This document shows, piece by piece, positions 17,255 through 25,662 of a DNA stretch of 39,268 bases; position 1 is the stretch's first letter, and every line of letters starts with the position of its first letter. The notes below the pieces were generated by a model, which saw nothing but the letters and a program-made list of their open reading frames with translations, had not been told where the DNA came from and did no database searches. The stretch spans positions 1 to 39,268 of the forward strand of contig CAZJWR010000037.1 of NCBI GenBank assembly GCA_964549765.1, read 5' to 3'. The position numbers and the translations under genes were made by a program. The stretch comes from CAZJWR01 sp964549765. GTDB lineage: Bacteria > Zixibacteria > MSB-5A5 > GN15 > JAAZOE01.

Positions 17255-17986
17255 TTAGTATGCCATCGAATATGCTACGATATTAAGCCCCATTTTGAGG
17301 GCCTCAAGGCGCTTTTCCGGCGGATCGTTGTGGACCTGCGGATCTTCCCACCCGTCGCCGATATCGGACTCAAGGTCGTAAAACAGCACCAGTCGGCCGT
17401 CGATATTGATCCCCCACCCGGTCGCCGGCTTGCCGTCATGCTCGTGGATTTTCGGCACGCCGTTGGGGAAATCAAAAAAACTGTGATAGATCGGGTGATC
17501 GTACGGAATCTCCTCCAGTTTCTTCTCCGGGAACAGCGTCGCCACCGCCTCCCGAACCGACTTGTCCATGCCGTACGAATCGTTGATCAGCAGAAACCCT
17601 CCGCCCATCAGATAGGCCCGCAAGCGCTCGGCTTGGGCGTCGGTGAAACGAATCGTCCCATGCCCGGTGACGAAAAGAAACGGGTATGAAAACAGATCTT
17701 GATCCTCGATTTTTACCTCATGCTCTTCCATGTCGATCGGCCACCCGGTCTGTTCCTTTATGAATTGCAGCAGGTTGGGCAGGGACGAGCGACCCCAGTA
17801 CCAATCGCCGCCGCCGTCGTAATGGAGACGCGCGATTTTGACCGCATAGGGATCGATCTTATCGACCTTCTCCTGTCGTAGTGGCTGCGGGGGGGGTGCC
17901 GTCAGTCGCTGCAAGACGTTATCCTGTGCGCCGACCGCTCCGGCCAATATCGCCACAGCTATTCCTATAGAGAAGAAAATTCTCAT
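17255..17986 (-). CDS. Secreted DUF4159 domain protein
   Basis: 243 residues with a signal peptide (MRIFFSIGIAVAILAGAVGAQ). The body matches DUF4159: KIARLHYDGGGDWYWGRSSL (about 50-69), a YPFLFVTGHGTIRFT strand (about 101-115), LMGGGFLLINDSYG (about 126-139) and the DHPIYHSFF and EALKMGLNIVAYSMAY segments near the end. The fold is glutamine-amidotransferase-like but no catalytic triad is evident to me. It lies 58 bases upstream of the DUF4175 gene on the same strand, the usual family partnership. There is no Shine-Dalgarno; a TATAAT box ends ten bases before the ATG, so the message may be leaderless or nearly so. Confidence 0.85.
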   Translation of the reverse strand: MRIFFSIGIAVAILAGAVGAQDNVLQRLTAPPPQPLRQEKVDKIDPYAVKIARLHYDGGGDWYWGRSSLPNLLQFIKEQTGWPIDMEEHEVKIEDQDLFSYPFLFVTGHGTIRFTDAQAERLRAYLMGGGFLLINDSYGMDKSVREAVATLFPEKKLEEIPYDHPIYHSFFDFPNGVPKIHEHDGKPATGWGINIDGRLVLFYDLESDIGDGWEDPQVHNDPPEKRLEALKMGLNIVAYSMAY

Positions 17987-17996
17987 AACAGTATAT

Positions 17997-18025
17997 ATTA
18001 TACAAGGAAAACGGCGATTTTTGCA
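17997..18025 (-). promoter_or_regulatory. Probable promoter for the DUF4159-DUF4175-TPR unit
   Basis: On the minus strand, TATAAT (18002-17997) is preceded after 17 bases by a weak TGCAAA -35 (18025-18020). The box ends ten bases before the ATG, so the expected leader is only a few bases long. Confidence 0.45.
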
Positions 18026-18043
18026 TAGGAAAATGCATCGCCG
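18006..18043 (-). terminator. Probable intrinsic terminator after the 18.1 kb membrane gene
   Basis: Minus-strand stem CGGCGA/TCGCCG (18043-18038 with 18017-18012) with an inner TGCAT/ATGCA stem, followed by TTTTCCTT. It sits between the membrane-protein gene and the DUF4159 gene and overlaps the -35 region of the next promoter. Confidence 0.5.
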
Positions 18044-18090
18044 GTACGGAATTCGCCGATATAACTATCTATTTTTTCGGTCGCTATCGC

Positions 18091-18600
18091 CTATGGCATG
18101 TTCGCCGTCTGACGCGCCTTGGGCGCGTCTTCCTGCTGCTCGGCCGGGTCCGGTTCCGGGATATAGTCGTCTCGGCGAAACCATCCGCGAATCAGAAAAT
18201 ATGCTCCCAGGCCGACGCATAAGAGAAAGAATATCGACGAGGCAAAATAGACCACGGTGAATATCTCGGTCGATACCCGGCCCTGAAATTGACCGGGCAA
18301 AGCCCGCAGGGCGACCAGAGTAAGAAACGGATACAGGGCCAGATTCAGAAAATGTAGCCCCGATCGATACAGCTCCCTTTTCGTCATCCTGCGTATTCTG
18401 GTGTCCGGGCCGTGCTTTTGCAGAAACAGTATCCAGGCCAGCCGCGATTCCGGATGACGCAGGGCATACGATCCGGCAGCCTGCACGGCGATGGTCAAAA
18501 AGATCAACAAGCCGAGTATCTTGTCCCAGGTAAGAATAAAAATAGCGCTGACGACGAGGATATATGTCGCAAATGCGATACGTCCGGTCAAGGTATTCAT
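18091..18600 (-). CDS. Uncharacterised integral membrane protein
   Basis: 169 residues from the ATG at 18600 (GAGGG just upstream; a TTG four codons earlier is possible). Four hydrophobic segments are seen: about 7-25, 29-47, 84-105 and 118-142, with a basic cytosolic loop (HGPDTRIRRMTKRELYRSG, about 62-80) and a hydrophilic Pro/Glu-rich tail. I do not recognise the family. A terminator-like hairpin follows, so it is probably not part of the DUF4159 message. It lies 85 bases downstream of the CDF transporter gene and may be co-transcribed with it. Confidence 0.6.
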   Translation of the reverse strand: MNTLTGRIAFATYILVVSAIFILTWDKILGLLIFLTIAVQAAGSYALRHPESRLAWILFLQKHGPDTRIRRMTKRELYRSGLHFLNLALYPFLTLVALRALPGQFQGRVSTEIFTVVYFASSIFFLLCVGLGAYFLIRGWFRRDDYIPEPDPAEQQEDAPKARQTANMP

Positions 18601-18685
18601 AGTCCCTCGCAACAGGTTGAATATGCAACTCGTTGTTTATTTAGATCGGAATCGACCGGCCTTAGCTTGACGGCCGGCGGGAGAA

Positions 18686-20062
18686 TTATTTCCGCGGTTC
18701 CAGGTGCAACGTGACGGAAATCAACTCGACGATATCGCGGCGCAGCTTTTCCTCGACCTCTTTGGCCGTATAATGGCTCTGGTCCAGGGTCAGGCTGCCG
18801 TCGAGGCGGATATCGCAAGACAGCGCCAGACCAGTCCGGTAGGGGATCAACACCAGGTTATGGCAATCCTCGACGTCCACAAACGACTCGATTATTGCCC
18901 TTACCTGCTCCGCGATCCGCTCGATGTTGTCGCCGGACTCGACCCGGGCCTGGGGTTCAATTTCATATGGCTGGGAATGTATGACAGCCTTATACAGATT
19001 GGGAATAGCCTCGTGGAGCTTTTGTTTGATCTCCTCCGCCCGGCTATGTGCCTCGCAAAGCGTGAGATTACCTGGCATTTCGACGTGCATGGAGGCGAAA
19101 TAGCCGTCCTCGCTCTGGTTGATGATCAGATGATGAAGGGGCAGGCCGAAGGTCGAGACCACGAATCGAATCGTATCGGCCACCACCTCTGATTCTTTTG
19201 ACACGGGATTGAAAGTCAGGGTAATGTCGGTGTCCGGAAGACGGCGTTTTAATTTCTCCCCAATCTGCTTCTTGAGGTCGCTGGCGCGGCTGAAGGTGAG
19301 CGAACGGTCGATATCGAGATCGAGCGCCCCGAAGGTGGTGCGGCCGTCGCTGCGAACCCGCAGGTTGGCGATCCGTAACACGTTCGGGAAACCGTTGACG
19401 ATGACCCGGATGGTTTTTTCCATATCGGCTGGGGCCCGGTCGAGTAGGACATCGATCGCCTGCCGGGCCATCCGCACCGTGGCCGAGACGATAAATACGG
19501 CCACGCCCATGGCGGCCACGGAGTCGGCCCAGGGAACGCCCAGCTTGACCGCCGCCAAACCGATCAGCACCACCACCGAAGACAGGATATCGGTGGAAAA
19601 ATTGAGGGCGTCGGCGGCCAGGGCCTGGCTCTTGTATTTTTTCGCCACCCGCGTAAGCGCCCGCACCCGGGTAATGTCGATGATGATGGCGCCGATGGTC
19701 ACGATAAACGCCCAGATGTTGAGATGAACGGGATTGCCGCCGCTTATCAGCCGGTCGAGCGCCTCGTAAACGAAAAATCCGCAAATGGCCATGAGCATGA
19801 CCGTCTCCGCCAGCGCCGCCAGCGATTCCACCTTGCCATGGCCGAAATGGTGTTCACGGTCGGCCGGTTTATCCGAGATACGGACTGCGAGATAGGTGAT
19901 GGTCGAGGCAGTCAGGTCGAGAAAGGAATGCAGGGCGTCGGTCATGATCGCCAACGACCCGGTTACCGTCCCCACTACCGCCTTGCCGACGATCATGAAG
20001 ACGGACGCCAGGATGGAGTACAGCGCCACCGCGCGTTTTTCTTTTCCGGAACGTTCTTCCAT
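18686..20062 (-). CDS. Cation diffusion facilitator transporter with extended cytosolic domain
   Basis: 458 residues, far longer than the usual 300 of the family. The membrane domain holds six segments (about 12-220). TM2 carries the metal-site pattern DALHSFLD with His45 and Asp49; TM5 carries DALNFSTD with Asn154 and Asp158, where most zinc CDFs have His. HHFGHGKVE near 71-79 is the conserved inter-helix motif. The cytosolic part looks like three successive dimerisation-domain copies (about 209-290, 300-375, 390-458), for example FASMHVEMPGNLTLCEAH and ALSCDIRLDGSLTLDQSH. It exports divalent metal from the cytosol by proton exchange. Ion choice is uncertain because of the Asn. Confidence 0.88.
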   Translation of the reverse strand: MEERSGKEKRAVALYSILASVFMIVGKAVVGTVTGSLAIMTDALHSFLDLTASTITYLAVRISDKPADREHHFGHGKVESLAALAETVMLMAICGFFVYEALDRLISGGNPVHLNIWAFIVTIGAIIIDITRVRALTRVAKKYKSQALAADALNFSTDILSSVVVLIGLAAVKLGVPWADSVAAMGVAVFIVSATVRMARQAIDVLLDRAPADMEKTIRVIVNGFPNVLRIANLRVRSDGRTTFGALDLDIDRSLTFSRASDLKKQIGEKLKRRLPDTDITLTFNPVSKESEVVADTIRFVVSTFGLPLHHLIINQSEDGYFASMHVEMPGNLTLCEAHSRAEEIKQKLHEAIPNLYKAVIHSQPYEIEPQARVESGDNIERIAEQVRAIIESFVDVEDCHNLVLIPYRTGLALSCDIRLDGSLTLDQSHYTAKEVEEKLRRDIVELISVTLHLEPRK

Positions 20063-20178
20063 ACCTCTGGTCCGCCTTATGCCCTCCTGCTCATGACCGC
20101 CGTAATCTACAATGAGAATGGCTGACAGGCAAAAGGATTATTGATCTCGAAATGGAATGGAAATGAAATAATAAGGAA

Positions 20179-21864
20179 TCAGGCGGGCTCGGCGGCCTTT
20201 TCGGTCTGTTCGTGGTGTATTGGCAGATCGATCTTGAATGCCGTTCCCTGATCGGGGACGGATTCGACGGTGATACGGCCGTTGTGCTTGTCGATGATAT
20301 TTTTGCACACCACCAGGCCGATGCCGTGACCGCTGTCTTTGGTCGTGAATTTTTCTTTGAACAGTTTCTGCAGATTTTCCTCGCTGATTCCTTTCCCGTG
20401 GTCGCGAATCGTCAGTCGAATCGTATCGTCGCCCATTTTGGCGATGGTGATTTCGATCTTCCGCGTTTTCGTGTCTAACGAGGCGTCGGCGGCGTTGTTG
20501 AGCAGATTGTAAAGGACCTGCTCGACCAATCCCTGATCCATCTCGGCCGTCAACGAATCGCATTCGGAATTGACCACGATATCAACCTCGCGGAACCGTT
20601 TTTGCGGCTGGAGGAAGTCGATGATGCGTGTCAGCAACTGATTGACGTCGACGGCCTTGAATGAGGCCTGCTTCAACGATGAATAATCCATCAAACCCTT
20701 GATGAAGCGGCTGATCTTGTCAAGGTGATCATTGATCGATTCCGAAAACCGTTCCAGCCCCTCGGTTACTCCCTTCTGCAGGCGCAGGTTCATCAACTGG
20801 AAATTGGCCACGACCACGCCCAGGTAGTTGTTCAACTCATGTCCGATCTCCGCCGACATCTGGCCGCGCGTGGCCATTTTTTCCATCTGGATGATTTGAT
20901 CCTGCAGATATTCCAGCCGCCGGTAAGCCTCGCGCGAGTCGTGGAGCAACTGCAGGTTTTCCAAAGATATTGCCAGCTGGCTGGAAATGAAATTGAGGAA
21001 CTGGGTATCGGAATCCTTGAGGTCGTATTCCGAGTGGGGATGAAAGAGGGTGATGAATCCCAGCGTTTTCTCCGACCGCATCAGTGGCGCGATCACCGCT
21101 GCCCCGGGCCGGAAATAGTGCCGGGGCAAAAACAATTCGCTGTTTGAGGCAAAGACGGCCGTTTCGGACAACGGATGCTCCGATTCGGTGCCCAGCAGGA
21201 TCGGCGACTTTGTACCGGCGACCGCCTTCGAATCCTCCGTAGCGTACGGAAGGCGGACAAGCTCTTTGTTGGGTTGGGCCGTCCGCGTGGCCTCCATTAA
21301 CGCGATTTCTTCTCGCCCCTGATCGAAATAGACGGCGATGCCGGCCTCGGCGTTGCTCTGGATGATGGCGAAGGAAAGCGACAGCCGGAGGAGAGAAGCC
21401 AGGTCGCCCGAGGCGTATATCAAATTTGACAAATCGGCGATTTTGTTGAGCTCCCGGGACAGGGTTGCCTTGGCGGCGGTCTGCTTCTGCTGGACGGCGC
21501 GGGTGATAGCCTGACGGATTTCGGACAGCTCGAACGGCTTCATTATGTAATCGTAAGCGCCCTCCTTGATGGCCTGCTTGGCCGTATCGAGGTTGGCGTA
21601 CCCGGTCATGAAAATGACGCCGATGGTCGGCGCGATACGATGGATTTCCCGGACAAGGTCGATCCCGTTCATTTCCGGCATGCGGATGTCGGTGAGGATA
21701 AAATCGAAGGGTTGCTGCGAGGCCAGGTCGATCGCCTCCTTGGGAGACGACGTGGTCGTCACCGCGTACCCCTCGTCGGTCAGCGTATCCTCAACCAGGT
21801 TGAGGACGATCTGTTCGTCGTCGACGACCAGGATGCTGGCGCCGTTTTGCTCGTTATCGGCCAA
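20179..21864 (-). CDS. Receiver-GAF-histidine kinase hybrid
   Basis: 561 residues from a TTG start at 21864 with GAAGGAG upstream. Order: receiver domain (about 9-125) with the phospho-acceptor Asp59 (ILTDIRMP), Thr in MTGYA and Lys109 (MKPFE); a GAF-like region (about 145-305); a dimerisation helix with His342 (AEIGHELNNYL); and an ATP-binding HATPase_c domain with LLNNAADAS, DHGKGI and HGIGLVVCKNI. It has no membrane segment, so it is cytosolic. It is last in a five-gene overlapping operon; the N-terminal receiver is probably phosphorylated by the membrane kinase upstream in the operon and modulates this kinase. Output target is not in the window. Confidence 0.88.
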   Translation of the reverse strand: MADNEQNGASILVVDDEQIVLNLVEDTLTDEGYAVTTTSSPKEAIDLASQQPFDFILTDIRMPEMNGIDLVREIHRIAPTIGVIFMTGYANLDTAKQAIKEGAYDYIMKPFELSEIRQAITRAVQQKQTAAKATLSRELNKIADLSNLIYASGDLASLLRLSLSFAIIQSNAEAGIAVYFDQGREEIALMEATRTAQPNKELVRLPYATEDSKAVAGTKSPILLGTESEHPLSETAVFASNSELFLPRHYFRPGAAVIAPLMRSEKTLGFITLFHPHSEYDLKDSDTQFLNFISSQLAISLENLQLLHDSREAYRRLEYLQDQIIQMEKMATRGQMSAEIGHELNNYLGVVVANFQLMNLRLQKGVTEGLERFSESINDHLDKISRFIKGLMDYSSLKQASFKAVDVNQLLTRIIDFLQPQKRFREVDIVVNSECDSLTAEMDQGLVEQVLYNLLNNAADASLDTKTRKIEITIAKMGDDTIRLTIRDHGKGISEENLQKLFKEKFTTKDSGHGIGLVVCKNIIDKHNGRITVESVPDQGTAFKIDLPIHHEQTEKAAEPA

Positions 21865-22261
21865 AAGCGGAAGCTCCTTCTTTCCGGATGCGGTCGATCA
21901 ATTCCCGCAGTTCCTTGACATCGAACGGCTTTTGGAAACAGCACAGCGCTCCCTCCGACCGGGCGCTCTGGGCGAGCTTGTCGGGGAAGCTATCGGTCAT
22001 AATAATTTTCGACCGCGGTCGGGTGCGCAGGATTTCCCGAACCGTATCCAGTCCGTTCATTTTGGGCATATGGACATCGCACAGGATGACCGTGTAATCC
22101 TGCTTGCAGGCCATTGCCGCCCCCTCTTCGCCGTCCACGGCGGTATCCACCCGGTAGCCGGCGTCGGTCAGTATTTCCACCAGCATCTCTCTGATAATGG
22201 GCGAATCGTCTATGACCAGTATCTGATCCTGCCACCGCTCGTTGTTACTCATCTCTGCCAT
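21854..22261 (-). CDS. Single-domain response regulator
   Basis: 135 residues; the ATG at 22261 has GGAAGG five bases upstream, inside the end of the previous gene, and follows that stop by one base. It is a CheY-like receiver with DD at 18-19, Asp62 (LCDVHMP), a Thr near 95 in IIMTDSF and Lys in CFQKPFD. There is no output domain, so it either shuttles phosphate or binds a partner. Its end overlaps the receiver-kinase start by 11 bases. Confidence 0.85.
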   Translation of the reverse strand: MAEMSNNERWQDQILVIDDSPIIREMLVEILTDAGYRVDTAVDGEEGAAMACKQDYTVILCDVHMPKMNGLDTVREILRTRPRSKIIMTDSFPDKLAQSARSEGALCCFQKPFDVKELRELIDRIRKEGASAFGR

Positions 22262-22262
22262 A

Positions 22263-22625
22263 CTATCCTTCCAGGCACTTGCCGACTTCTTCACGCAGCT
22301 GCGCGATTGTGAATGGTTTGGATAGGAATCCATCGGCGCCGAGCCGGACGCACTCATTAGCGGTGTCGAGTGAGGTGTAGCCCGTTATGACGATTATCGG
22401 AATTTTGGGATTGAACTGCTTGGCGAAGCGAATGACCTCATCGCCTCCCTTTACCGGCATTTTGATGTCGGTGATGATTAAATTGGGCAAGACGTCGGGG
22501 ATCTTGTCGATGGCATCCTGCCCGTTCACGGCGTGCTGGACGGAGTACTCCTCCAAAACCTCGGCCACAAAATCGCGTATAATGGCCTCATCGTCCACGA
22601 CGAGAATGCGAATTTCATGCCCCAT
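22263..22625 (-). CDS. Single-domain CheY-like response regulator
   Basis: 120 residues, one receiver domain: acidic pair Asp11-Asp12, phospho-acceptor Asp53 (ITDIKMP), Thr in VITGYTS and Lys near 104 in LSKPFT. It starts inside the end of the membrane kinase gene (11-base overlap) and ends one base before the next receiver. There is no DNA-binding or enzymatic output. Position directly after the kinase suggests it is the first phosphate acceptor. Confidence 0.88.
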   Translation of the reverse strand: MGHEIRILVVDDEAIIRDFVAEVLEEYSVQHAVNGQDAIDKIPDVLPNLIITDIKMPVKGGDEVIRFAKQFNPKIPIIVITGYTSLDTANECVRLGADGFLSKPFTIAQLREEVGKCLEG

Positions 22626-24291
22626 CGGCTTTTGTGCTCTCCGTTTTGCTATCGTCCGTCTCTGTATCTGTATCGGACGGCGACGACGATTTCTCCAGCG
22701 GCAGAATTATGGTGAAGGTCGTCCCGCATCCCTCGACCGATTCGACTTTGATCTCGCCGCCGTGCTCCTTGATAATACCGTAACTGACCGACAGCCCCAG
22801 CCCGGTGCCCTTGCCGATCGCCTTGGTCGTGAAGAACGGCTCGAAGATGTTTTTCTGAATCTCCAGGGGAATGCCGCAGCCGTCGTCGGTGAAGCTGATC
22901 TCGACGGCCCCGGAAAATTCGCCCAGGCCGGGTGAGTGCCGGGTGGTAATCAGGAGATGGCCGCCCTCGGACATGGCGTGCAGGGCGTTGATAATGATAT
23001 TCGTGAACACCTGCTGCAGCAGTCCCGCATTGGCCTGGATGGTCGGGACCGTCTCCTGCAAATCGGTCGTCAGCGTCACCTTCTGCATGGTCAATTGATG
23101 TTCGATCAGGCTGATTGTTTCCAGCAGCACGGTATTGATATCGACGTCGGCCGTGTCGATCTTGGAGGACGACCGCGAGAACTTGAGCAGGTTCTGGACG
23201 ATCGTCTTGCAGCGGCGGGACTGGGCCTCGATATCCTTGAGGTGTTTACGATAAGTCTCGAAATCCCGCTCGGTAATATCGCAGAACGGCTTCCGGGTCA
23301 TTTTTTCCAGCGTATACTGGGCGTATCCCAGGATGCCACCCAGGGGATTGTTCAACTCGTGGGCGACACCGGCCGAAAGCTGCCCCACGGCCGCCATCTT
23401 CTCCGACTGGATCAATTGGGCTTGGGCGTCTTCCAGCTCGCGGGTGCGCTCGATGATCTTTTCCTCGAGGGTGCGGTTGTATTCCTCGATCTCCTTGCGC
23501 GATTCCTTGAGCGATCCGACCATGCTGTCGAAGGCCGTCGCCAGCTTGCCGATTTCGTCATGGCGGTCGAGGCCGATTTCCAGAGACAGATCGCCCTTGG
23601 CGATCTTTTCCGTGGCCTGCACCAGCCGTTCGATCGGTTTGATCACGATATTGACGAAGCCGAAGGTCAGCACCAGCGTCGCCGAGATGACCAGGAGAAT
23701 AATGATAACGGCGGCCTTGATGTTGTTCCGGGTCTCCTTGATCGTGGCCGCCACCGAAATACCCAGCCGTACGTTGCCGATTACCTCGGTGATGACATGG
23801 CCGCGCGACTTGCCGATCGATCCCAGCATTTCCCGCGACACCATCGTCCGCGTCGTCACCACCGGATAGCACAGTTCGTAGAAATAGCCGTCGCCGTCGG
23901 GTTCCGCGATGGCCCGCACATTCAGAGAATCCTGCTCCTCGACCACGGGGAGATTTTCGGGGATGATGACGCCTTCCTTGGCTTCCGACGCCAGCACTTT
24001 GCCGTCCAGATTCTGTACCACGATGTAAGTTATGTCTTCCGCCTTGGCCGTAGCCCCGATCAGTTCGTCAAGGACGGCCTCGTTTTCGATAAACGTCCCG
24101 TACTCGCAGTTGACCGCCAGCACTTTGATGAGAGCGGACCCCTTGTTGAGCAGGCCTTTCTCGGCGGCTTCCATGTGTTTGGAAATCAGGTAATACGATA
24201 CCAAGGCGCCGCTGGCGATGATCAGCAGCGAAATAGTGATGACGAATTTCACCCGAAGACTCAAGTTGTTGAATTTGCCGAAGAAGCTCAT
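22615..24291 (-). CDS. Membrane sensor histidine kinase (periplasmic sensor, HAMP, HisKA, HATPase)
   Basis: 558 residues with GGAGG seven bases before the ATG at 24291. TM1 (about 14-36), a periplasmic sensor domain (about 37-190) resembling double-CACHE/PAS-like sensors (ITYIVVQNLDGKVLAS), TM2 (about 192-214), HAMP (about 215-268), coiled coil, then His311 in the H-box (AGVAHELNNPLGG), N-box NIIINALHAM, and G-boxes DDGCGI and GTGLGLSVSYGI. It is coupled by ATGA overlap to the substrate-binding protein, the likely ligand presenter. It probably phosphorylates the receivers encoded next. Confidence 0.9.
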   Translation of the reverse strand: MSFFGKFNNLSLRVKFVITISLLIIASGALVSYYLISKHMEAAEKGLLNKGSALIKVLAVNCEYGTFIENEAVLDELIGATAKAEDITYIVVQNLDGKVLASEAKEGVIIPENLPVVEEQDSLNVRAIAEPDGDGYFYELCYPVVTTRTMVSREMLGSIGKSRGHVITEVIGNVRLGISVAATIKETRNNIKAAVIIILLVISATLVLTFGFVNIVIKPIERLVQATEKIAKGDLSLEIGLDRHDEIGKLATAFDSMVGSLKESRKEIEEYNRTLEEKIIERTRELEDAQAQLIQSEKMAAVGQLSAGVAHELNNPLGGILGYAQYTLEKMTRKPFCDITERDFETYRKHLKDIEAQSRRCKTIVQNLLKFSRSSSKIDTADVDINTVLLETISLIEHQLTMQKVTLTTDLQETVPTIQANAGLLQQVFTNIIINALHAMSEGGHLLITTRHSPGLGEFSGAVEISFTDDGCGIPLEIQKNIFEPFFTTKAIGKGTGLGLSVSYGIIKEHGGEIKVESVEGCGTTFTIILPLEKSSSPSDTDTETDDSKTESTKADGA

Positions 24292-25292
24292 TTGATGACC
24301 TCCTTGGCAATGGCAAGCAGGTCCTCAGGGATGTCGACGGCGATCTGCTCGGCAGTCTTTTCATTGTATTTGAAGTAAATCACGCCCGGCGTGCTGACGG
24401 GAATTTTTCCCGGATCTTCACCCCGCAGTACGCGACGGGCGATTTCCCCAGCCTGCCGGCCGATATCCTTGAAATCGAAATCAAGCGTGAACAATCCGCC
24501 CGCCTCGACCAGACTCTGGGAAAACGCCATCATCGGTATGCGATTGCGGAGCGTCTGGAGAATGATATGCCGGGTCGACTGTGGCGTGTATACGATATGG
24601 TCGGCCACCGACCACAAGGCGTCGGAAACTTTGCAGAGAGAATCGATAGCGCCGGGGATGTCCTTCTCGCTTTTGATCTTGACCGAGATCAATTTGATGC
24701 CCAGCGCCTGCGCCGCGATTTTCGCCTGCCGAATGACATTCTCCGTCTCGTCGGAATAGATGACGCCCATGCGGCGAATATTGCCGACCACCCGCTGGAA
24801 ATACTTGAATTGAATATCCGGGGGAATGTCCAGTGCCGCGCCGGTGATGCGGCCGCCGGGACGATACATGGAATTGACGAATCCCGACGCCATGGGATTG
24901 ATGACGGTGGCGAAAATGATCGGCTTGTGCGGGAAATTCTTGGAGATCGCCGAGGTGGCGTATGATCCCACGGTGATGAACAATTCGGGATTGAAGGCCC
25001 GCAGGTTCTTGGCGATGGCCGAATCGATGTCGGGGTGCCCGCTCAGGGTTGCATCCTTGAATTCGATCGTCAGGTCCGACCGGTCGAACGACTGCTTGAT
25101 GCCCTTGATGGTCCGGAGGGTGGAAGATTCGTCGTCGATGGACACGATCGCGATTCGCTGGCCCGCCTGCGCCCGTGCCGGGCAGAGTATGAGCAGGACG
25201 GCCAGAGCCGCCAGGGCCGCGGCCACACCGGCAGTCATGCCGCGGTGGCCGTCGTTTTCGCGCGTATATGCAGGTGTGACTATCGTATTCAC
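24288..25292 (-). CDS. ABC-type substrate-binding protein (TrpX/YhfX-like, ABC_sub_bind)
   Basis: 334 residues from a GTG at 25292; the Shine-Dalgarno is weak and an ATG at 25238 would give a shorter leader before the same signal peptide (AALAVLLILCPARAQA). The mature part has the two-lobe pattern of PF04392: IAIVSIDDE, LFITVGSYATSAI (about 103-115), KPIIFATVINP (about 122-132), RMGVIYSDETEN, and VYTPQSTRHIILQ. These proteins normally feed small-molecule importers. Here no permease or ATPase gene is adjacent; the next gene, overlapping by four bases, is a sensor kinase. A ligand-reporting role is therefore likely. It may be a lipoprotein or free periplasmic protein; no lipobox Cys is visible. 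Confidence 0.85.
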   Translation of the reverse strand: MNTIVTPAYTRENDGHRGMTAGVAAALAALAVLLILCPARAQAGQRIAIVSIDDESSTLRTIKGIKQSFDRSDLTIEFKDATLSGHPDIDSAIAKNLRAFNPELFITVGSYATSAISKNFPHKPIIFATVINPMASGFVNSMYRPGGRITGAALDIPPDIQFKYFQRVVGNIRRMGVIYSDETENVIRQAKIAAQALGIKLISVKIKSEKDIPGAIDSLCKVSDALWSVADHIVYTPQSTRHIILQTLRNRIPMMAFSQSLVEAGGLFTLDFDFKDIGRQAGEIARRVLRGEDPGKIPVSTPGVIYFKYNEKTAEQIAVDIPEDLLAIAKEVIK

Positions 25293-25662
25293 AAAAATGT
25301 TATCGTCCTGATTGCAATACCCGTAACCGGCGCAGTCTTTTCCCCTTATGGAACCGCCTTGTCTCCAGCAGGTTGCACTTAGACATCATATCGGCCTGTC
25401 GATCCGATATCTTTACCGATCCGTCGCATAAAAGCTATGCTTTTCCGCGGAGATCGCCTTTTCCGATTTCATGTGCATTGTCGGGACGGCGCGGCGGCTT
25501 TTTCTATTATTGTGAACCGAATATTTCCACTAAAGGAAGAGTCCGGAATACCGATATCCAAACAGAGAAGCCCGAACCATAAGTGCATGTATTATCCGCG
25601 AGTAACAACGTTCGATGGGCAGGGAAAGAAGAATAAATCAATATAAAACGGAGGAATTCGGC
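25293..25662 (+). other. Intergenic region between divergent operons
   Basis: No gene is seen here. It must hold promoters for the signalling operon (-) and the TonB receptor operon (+). AAAAGC-TAT-GCTTTT near 25425-25445 is a small hairpin. A TATTAT sequence near 25587 could be a -10 for the + operon but has no good -35. I saw no known riboswitch. Confidence 0.4.

Noticed and set aside
22936..24378. 480-codon open frame on the + strand
   Set aside because: It lies fully antisense to a histidine kinase with clear motifs; long antisense frames are expected in GC-rich DNA.
25380..25530. Possible riboswitch before the TonB receptor operon
   Set aside because: Only a short AAAAGC/GCTTTT hairpin is clear; no conserved aptamer pattern was found.
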